Origin: an uncultured Roseateles sp. | Lineage (GTDB): Bacteria > Pseudomonadota > Gammaproteobacteria > Burkholderiales > Burkholderiaceae_C | Assembly: GCF_913777145.1 (NCBI RefSeq) | Contig: NZ_CAJYPS010000029.1 | Span: forward strand, 17,397-81,396 | DNA: 64,000 nucleotides | Reading direction: 5' to 3' | The notes under the pieces: model-generated | The model's database searches: none | Told to the model about the DNA's origin: nothing | Seen by the model: only the letters and a program-made list of their open reading frames with translations | In this document: piece after piece, positions 59,050 to 64,000 of the stretch | Numbering within the stretch: the first letter of the stretch is position 1 | Layout: every line of letters begins with the position of its first letter | Translations under genes and position numbers: made by a program

Positions 59050-61029
59050 TCAATCGGCTTTGAGCCGCAGCAGCCAGCGATACAGGCCCAGACCCACGCC
59101 CGCGAAGGCCGCCAAGCCCAGCCACTGCGCGACGCCGGCAAAGCTCTCACCCACCAGCGCCAGCGGCGCGCCCTGGCCCGAGAACACGACGACGGCCGCG
59201 AGGATCACCCCCAGCAGGCTCTCGCCGACGATCAGCCCCGACGCCATCAGCACGCCCAGCTGCTTCCTGGCCTCGGGCTGGGCGCTGCGCTCGGCGCGGC
59301 GGTCGAACCACCAGCCGGCGATCGCGCCCACCACGATGGTCAGCGTGCTGTTGAGCGGCAGGTAGATGCCCAGGCCCACGGCCAGCGGCGCCAGGTGCGC
59401 GCGGCCGCCGGACCGGCGCTTGATCAGCTCGTCCAGCACGATGCAGACCACGCCGATCAGGCCGCCCAGGCCGATCAGGTTCCAGTTCAGATCGCCCTGG
59501 ATCACGCCCTTGGCCAGCGCCGAGATCAGCGCGGCCTGCGGCGCGGCCAGTGCGGTCTTGGCATCCACGCCGGGCGCGCCCGCAAAGCCATAGGCCTTGT
59601 TCAGAAGGTCCAGCACCGGCGGAATCACCAGCGCGCCGGCCAGCACGCCGATGATGAGCGCCGCCTGCTGGCGCCACGGCGTGGCGTCCACCAGCTGGCC
59701 GGTCTTGAGATCCTGCAGGTTGTCGTTGGAGATGGTGGCGACCGCGAACACCACCGCGGTCACGAACAGCGCGAACGCCACCAGCGCCTGGCCCGCCGTG
59801 GCCGGCAGCAGCGGCTTCACGCCCAGCGCCAGCAGCAGCGACGCGCCGATCACCACCAGGATGCCCACGCCCGACAGCGGGCTGTTGGACGAGCCGATCA
59901 GGCCGGCCATGTAGCCGCACACCGACGCGACGAAGAAGCTCATCAACAGCACATAGACCACGCCGCCCACCACCAGCAGGCCCAGTTGGTCACCCAGGCC
60001 GGCGCTGCCGGCGAAGTTCGCGAGCATGAAGCCTATGGGCAGCATGCAGGCCAACGTGATCAGGCCCACCAGACCGATGGGGATGTCACGCTCGACGCGC
60101 GGCAGCGACTCGGCCTGGCCGGCCCGGCGCACGCGCGCGGCCGCGGCGGCCGACTTCAGACCGTTGAACACCGGCCGCGCGAGCTTGAGCAGCGTCCAGA
60201 TCGCGGCCACCGCGATGGTGCCCGCGCCTATGAAGCGCACCTGCTTGCTCCAGGTCGTCAGCGCCACCGCCTCGGCGGCACCCTCCACGCCCTGGCTCAG
60301 CAGCGGCACACCCAACAGCCAGCCGATCGCCGCGCCGGCCAGGATGGCCAGGCCCACCCACAGGCCGATCAGATGGCCCACGGCCAGCAGCGCGAAGCTG
60401 AAGTTCAGGTCGTAACCCGTGGCCCCACTCTTCTCGCCGCCCGGCAGCCGGAAGTACTGCGCCAGGTTGGCCGCGAACAGCTGGGTGGCCACCACCACGC
60501 TGAAGCCGGCCGACACCAGCGCCCCCACGACGATGGCCGCCAGCCCCTGGCGGTTGCCCGCGCCGCTGTCGCTGGCATGGCCCACCTTCAGCACCTCGGC
60601 GCAGGCCACGCCCTCGGGATAGGGCAGCGGCGAATTCGTCACCAGCGCACGGCGCAGAGGGATGGAATACATCACGCCCAGCACGCCGCCCAGGGCGCAC
60701 AGCGTGGCCGACATCCAGTACGGGAAGCCGGTCCACCAGCCGATCATCACCAGGCCCGGCAGCACGAAGATGATGGACGACAGCGTGCCCGCAGACGACG
60801 CGATGGTCTGCACGATATTGGTCTCGCCTATGGAGTTGCCACTCGCGCGGCGCAGCAGCGCCATCGCGATGACGGCGGCGGGAATGGAGGTCGCGAAGGT
60901 CAGCCCGGCCTTGAGGCCGAAATAGACATTGGCCGCGGTGAACACCAGCGTGATGACGATGCCCAGCAGGATGCCGCGCAGGGTCAGCTCGGTGCCCAGC
61001 GCCGGCGTGGAGGAAGCGGTCGCGCTCAT
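59050..61029 (-). CDS. OPT family oligopeptide/metal-chelate transporter
   Basis: A 659-residue inner-membrane transporter with about 14-16 helices. The start ELTLRGILLGIVITLVFTAANVYFGLKAGLTFATSIPAAVIAM and YPEGVACAEVLKVGHA are typical of bacterial OPT proteins (yellow-stripe-related branch), which take up peptides or metal-amino-acid chelates. The substrate is unknown. It diverges from icmF, and operator C lies 94 bases upstream of its start, so it may share that control. Confidence 0.94.
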   Translation of the reverse strand: MSATASSTPALGTELTLRGILLGIVITLVFTAANVYFGLKAGLTFATSIPAAVIAMALLRRASGNSIGETNIVQTIASSAGTLSSIIFVLPGLVMIGWWTGFPYWMSATLCALGGVLGVMYSIPLRRALVTNSPLPYPEGVACAEVLKVGHASDSGAGNRQGLAAIVVGALVSAGFSVVVATQLFAANLAQYFRLPGGEKSGATGYDLNFSFALLAVGHLIGLWVGLAILAGAAIGWLLGVPLLSQGVEGAAEAVALTTWSKQVRFIGAGTIAVAAIWTLLKLARPVFNGLKSAAAAARVRRAGQAESLPRVERDIPIGLVGLITLACMLPIGFMLANFAGSAGLGDQLGLLVVGGVVYVLLMSFFVASVCGYMAGLIGSSNSPLSGVGILVVIGASLLLALGVKPLLPATAGQALVAFALFVTAVVFAVATISNDNLQDLKTGQLVDATPWRQQAALIIGVLAGALVIPPVLDLLNKAYGFAGAPGVDAKTALAAPQAALISALAKGVIQGDLNWNLIGLGGLIGVVCIVLDELIKRRSGGRAHLAPLAVGLGIYLPLNSTLTIVVGAIAGWWFDRRAERSAQPEARKQLGVLMASGLIVGESLLGVILAAVVVFSGQGAPLALVGESFAGVAQWLGLAAFAGVGLGLYRWLLRLKAD

Positions 61030-61122
61030 GGAAGGGAGGGGGAAATTGGCGAAGCGCGCATCATCGCGGCAGCCGGAACGGCGCCCTTGCGCGGTTAACC
61101 CTAGCGCGGCGACGCACCTCAA

Positions 61123-61138
61123 TTGACGTTAACGTCAA
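61123..61138. promoter_or_regulatory. LiuR-like palindromic operator C (icmF / OPT spacer)
   Basis: TTGACGT-TA-ACGTCAA within an even longer perfect palindrome AATTGACGTTAACGTCAATT (61121-61140). It lies 65 bases upstream of the icmF start. Confidence 0.82.
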
Positions 61139-61203
61139 TTGGCGCCCCTAGAATCGCCGCAAAGCCAAGCCGCGCCCCGGGTCAGGGGCCTCAGGAGACA
61201 GCC

Positions 61204-64000
61204 ATGACCGACCTCGCCGCCGACCACCAGGCGCTTGCCAACTACCGGCCCACGCACAAGGTGCGTTTCGTCACCGCCGCCAGCCTGTTCGACGGCCACG
61301 ACGCGTCCATCAACATCATGCGGCGCATCCTGCAGAACATGGGCGCCGAGGTCATACACCTGGGCCACAACCGCTCGGTGGACGAGGTGGTCACGGCCGC
61401 GCTGCAGGAAGACGCCCAGGGCATCGCGGTCAGCTCCTACCAGGGCGGCCACGTTGAATACTTCAAGTACATGGTGCAGCTACTGCGTGAACGCGGCGGC
61501 GAGCGCATCCAGGTGTTCGGCGGCGGCGGCGGCGTCATCGTGCCGGCCGAGATCCGCGAGCTGGCCGAGCATGGCGTGCGCATCTTCAGCCCCGAGGACG
61601 GCCAGCGCCTGGGCCTGCAGGGCATGATCGGCGAGATGGTCATGAAGGCCGACCAGGACTTCAGCCTGCACGCGCCGCAGGACCTGTCCGCCATCACCGG
61701 CCACACCGAGGCCGCCTGGCGCTCGTTGGCCCAGTTGCTGACCGCGCTGGAGAACGGCAAGGCCGACGCCGCCCTGGTGGACGCACTGCGCTCGCAGGCC
61801 CAGGGCCTGAAGATGCCGGTGCTGGGCATCACCGGCACCGGCGGCGCCGGCAAGAGCAGCCTGACCGACGAGCTGATACGCCGCCTGCGGCTGGACCAGG
61901 CCGACAGCCTGCGCGTTGCGCTGATCTCCATCGACCCCTCGCGCCGCAAGAGCGGCGGCGCGCTGCTGGGCGACCGCATCCGCATGAATGCCATCGGCCC
62001 GTGGCAGAGCGGCGCGCGCGTCTTCATGCGCTCGCTCGCCACCCGCGACTTCGGCAGCGAGATCTCGCCCGCCCTGCCCCACGTGATTGCCGCCGCCAAG
62101 GTGGCAGGTTTTGACCTGGTCATCGTCGAGACCTCGGGCATAGGCCAGGGCGACGCGGCCATCGTGCCGCATGTGGACCTGCCCATGTATGTGATGACGC
62201 CCGAGTTCGGCGCCGCCAGCCAGCTCGAGAAGATAGACATGCTGGACTTCGCCGAGTTCGTCGCGATCAACAAGTTCGATCGCAAGGGCGCGCTGGACGC
62301 ACTGCGCGACGTGGCCAAGCAGGTGCAGCGCAACCGCGAGGCCTTTGGCCAGTCCCCCGACACCATGCCGGTGTTCGGCACCATGGCCAGCCGCTTCAAC
62401 GACGACGGCGTCACCGCGCTCTACCAGGCCCTCAAGCCCCGCCTGGCCGCGCTGGGCCTGCGCCTGGGCGAGGCGCGCCTGCCGCAGGTGAACACGCGCC
62501 ACAGCACGCACCAGACGCCCATCGTGCCGCCGGCCCGCACACGCTACCTCAGCGACATCGCCGACAGCGTGCGCGGCTACAAGGCACGCGTGCGTCGCCA
62601 GGCCGCGCTGGCGCGCGAGATCCAGCAGCTGGAAGCCAGCCGCGACATGCTGCTGGCCGACAACGCCGGCAAGCACCGCGCCCGCGATGCGCTGGCCGAC
62701 CTGGCCGGCCAGCGCATCGCCCGGCTGGACGGCGATGCCCGCCAGCTGCTCGCTGCCTGGCCCGACATGCAGAAGGCCTACGCGGGCGACGAGTACGTGG
62801 TGAAGATCCGCGACAAGGAAATCCGCACGGCCCTCGTCACGCAGAGCCTGTCGGGCACCAAGATCCGCAAGGTGGCGCTGCCGACCTACGAATGCCACGG
62901 CGAGCTGCTGAAGTGGCTGATGCTGGAGAACGTGCCGGGCAGCTTCCCCTACACGGCCGGCGTGTTCGCGTTCAAGCGCGAGGGCGAGGACCCCACCCGC
63001 ATGTTTGCCGGCGAGGGCGACGCCTTCCGCACCAACCGCCGCTTCAAGCTGGTCAGCGAGGGCATGCCGGCCAAGCGCCTGTCCACTGCGTTTGATTCGG
63101 TGACGCTGTACGGCGCCGACCCCGCGCCGCGGCCCGACATCTACGGCAAGGTTGGCAACAGCGGCGTGAGCATCGCGACGCTGGACGACATGAAGGTGCT
63201 GTACGACGGCTTCGACCTGTGCAATCCGAGCACGTCGGTGTCCATGACCATCAACGGCCCGGCACCCAGCATCCTGGCGATGTTCATGAACACCGCCATC
63301 GACCAGAACCTGGCCAAGTTCAAGGCCGACAACGGCCGCGAGCCCACGGCCGACGAGGCCGCCAAGATCAGGGACTGGGTGCTGGCCAATGTGCGCGGCA
63401 CGGTGCAGGCCGACATCCTGAAGGAAGACCAGGGCCAGAACACCTGCATCTTCTCGACCGAGTTCTCGCTGAAGGTGATGGGCGACATTGCCGAGTACTT
63501 CGTGCACCACAACGTGCGCAACTTCTACTCGGTGAGCATCTCGGGCTATCACATCGCCGAGGCGGGGGCCAACCCGATCAGCCAGCTGGCACTCACCCTC
63601 TCCAACGGGTTCACGTTCGTGGAGGCCTATCTTGCGCGCGGCATGCACATCGACGACTTCGCGCCGAACCTGTCCTTCTTCTTCAGCAACGGCATGGACC
63701 CCGAGTACACCGTGCTCGGCCGCGTCGCGCGCCGCATCTGGGCCGTCGCCATGCGCGACCGCTACGGCGCCAATGAGCGCAGCCAGAAGCTGAAGTACCA
63801 CGTGCAGACTTCGGGCCGCAGCCTGCATGCGCAGGAGATTGCCTTCAACGACATCCGCACCACGCTGCAGGCGCTGATTGCCATCTACGACAACTGCAAC
63901 AGCCTGCACACCAACGCCTTCGACGAGGCGATCACGACGCCGACCGAAGACAGCGTGCGCCGCGCGATGGCCATCCAGCTCATCATCAACCGCGAGTGGG
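61204..64000 (+). CDS. icmF: Fused isobutyryl-CoA mutase IcmF (3' end beyond the window)
   Basis: 932 residues are visible of an expected 1,080-1,100. IcmF interconverts isobutyryl-CoA and n-butyryl-CoA using adenosylcobalamin and carries its own G-protein chaperone. The N-terminal B12 domain has the DxHxxG-like [10 protein letters not shown] (His32 as cobalt ligand) and [10 protein letters not shown]. The MeaI-type GTPase has P-loop [13 protein letters not shown] (about 208-220), ETSGIGQGD and NKFD. A linker leads to the mutase barrel ([35 protein letters not shown]). A GGAGA site precedes ATG 61204. The frame is open to the right edge. Confidence 0.96.
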   Translation, partial: MTDLAADHQALANYRPTHKVRFVTAASLFDGHDASINIMRRILQNMGAEVIHLGHNRSVDEVVTAALQEDAQGIAVSSYQGGHVEYFKYMVQLLRERGGERIQVFGGGGGVIVPAEIRELAEHGVRIFSPEDGQRLGLQGMIGEMVMKADQDFSLHAPQDLSAITGHTEAAWRSLAQLLTALENGKADAALVDALRSQAQGLKMPVLGITGTGGAGKSSLTDELIRRLRLDQADSLRVALISIDPSRRKSGGALLGDRIRMNAIGPWQSGARVFMRSLATRDFGSEISPALPHVIAAAKVAGFDLVIVETSGIGQGDAAIVPHVDLPMYVMTPEFGAASQLEKIDMLDFAEFVAINKFDRKGALDALRDVAKQVQRNREAFGQSPDTMPVFGTMASRFNDDGVTALYQALKPRLAALGLRLGEARLPQVNTRHSTHQTPIVPPARTRYLSDIADSVRGYKARVRRQAALAREIQQLEASRDMLLADNAGKHRARDALADLAGQRIARLDGDARQLLAAWPDMQKAYAGDEYVVKIRDKEIRTALVTQSLSGTKIRKVALPTYECHGELLKWLMLENVPGSFPYTAGVFAFKREGEDPTRMFAGEGDAFRTNRRFKLVSEGMPAKRLSTAFDSVTLYGADPAPRPDIYGKVGNSGVSIATLDDMKVLYDGFDLCNPSTSVSMTINGPAPSILAMFMNTAIDQNLAKFKADNGREPTADEAAKIRDWVLANVRGTVQADILKEDQGQNTCIFSTEFSLKVMGDIAEYFVHHNVRNFYSVSISGYHIAEAGANPISQLALTLSNGFTFVEAYLARGMHIDDFAPNLSFFFSNGMDPEYTVLGRVARRIWAVAMRDRYGANERSQKLKYHVQTSGRSLHAQEIAFNDIRTTLQALIAIYDNCNSLHTNAFDEAITTPTEDSVRRAMAIQLIINREW

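Noticed and set aside
61480..63909. 809-residue minus-strand open frame
   Set aside because: It lies antisense to icmF, whose domains and motifs are unmistakable.

Overview
The window is compact, very GC-rich (about 70%) chromosomal DNA from a betaproteobacterium of the order Burkholderiales. The gene set points to the Roseateles/Pelomonas/Mitsuaria/Rubrivivax group: a Burkholderiales-type trimeric porin, DUF1840 and DUF3297 proteins, a fused isobutyryl-CoA mutase, many c-di-GMP and chemotaxis proteins, and a REP-like element typical of these genomes. The genus call is inference. I see no rRNA, CRISPR array, prophage or intact insertion sequence. There is one tRNA (Leu-CAG).

Layout. 1-4 kb: the start of a phoH-like gene, a NarX/NarL-type two-component pair, and ruvA-ruvB. 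4-9.6 kb: porin, histidine phosphatase plus DUF1840 protein, a GGDEF/EAL protein and an HD-GYP phosphodiesterase. 10-19.9 kb: a beta-glucoside utilisation locus made of a TonB-dependent receptor, sugar-binding protein, two ABC permeases and a GH1 beta-glucosidase on the minus strand. A flavin-dependent halogenase-like gene diverges from it, a LacI regulator follows, and paired LacI-type operators lie between. 20-24 kb: HU, tRNA-Leu, and a lysine-catabolic pair (saccharopine-dehydrogenase-type enzyme and ALDH7) with a divergent Lrp regulator. 24-28.8 kb: NnrU, an acetyltransferase, an orphan solute-binding protein, a papain-like peptidase fused to an alpha/beta-hydrolase, and glyoxalase I. 28.8-35.7 kb: a tight minus-strand run tsaB-rimI-UDG-GGDEF/EAL-MidA-cytochrome c-FccB. 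35.7-41 kb: TspO, a second-type signal peptidase I, an ABC-2 exporter, an unusual L-lactate-dehydrogenase-family enzyme and a small secreted protein. 41-46.6 kb: a thiolase-LysE-SDR-acyl-CoA dehydrogenase operon divergent from a cytochrome P450. 46.7-50 kb: an M16 peptidase pair. 50-57.6 kb: two chemoreceptors, TetR, carbonic anhydrase, isovaleryl-CoA dehydrogenase and an NhaR-like regulator. 57.7-64 kb: YccA/Bax-inhibitor-1 protein, ExoD, an OPT transporter and a truncated icmF.

Two systems stand out. First, an identical-armed palindrome TTGACGT-NN-ACGTCAA lies immediately upstream of three acyl-CoA genes up to 16 kb apart: the thiolase operon, isovaleryl-CoA dehydrogenase and icmF. This suggests one branched-chain acyl-CoA regulon, probably LiuR-like, which may also reach the divergent P450, chemoreceptor and OPT transporter. 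Second, the 10-20 kb locus joins outer-membrane capture, periplasmic binding-protein import, intracellular beta-glucosidase and a halogenase-like flavoenzyme under one LacI-type control region. The halogenase's substrate is unknown.

Other items worth attention are the peptidase/hydrolase fusion at 26.0-28.2 kb and a 12-bp word (AGACCTGACCCC) that occurs four times perfectly, far more than base composition predicts. All starts, functions and sites were read by eye; no database search was run.
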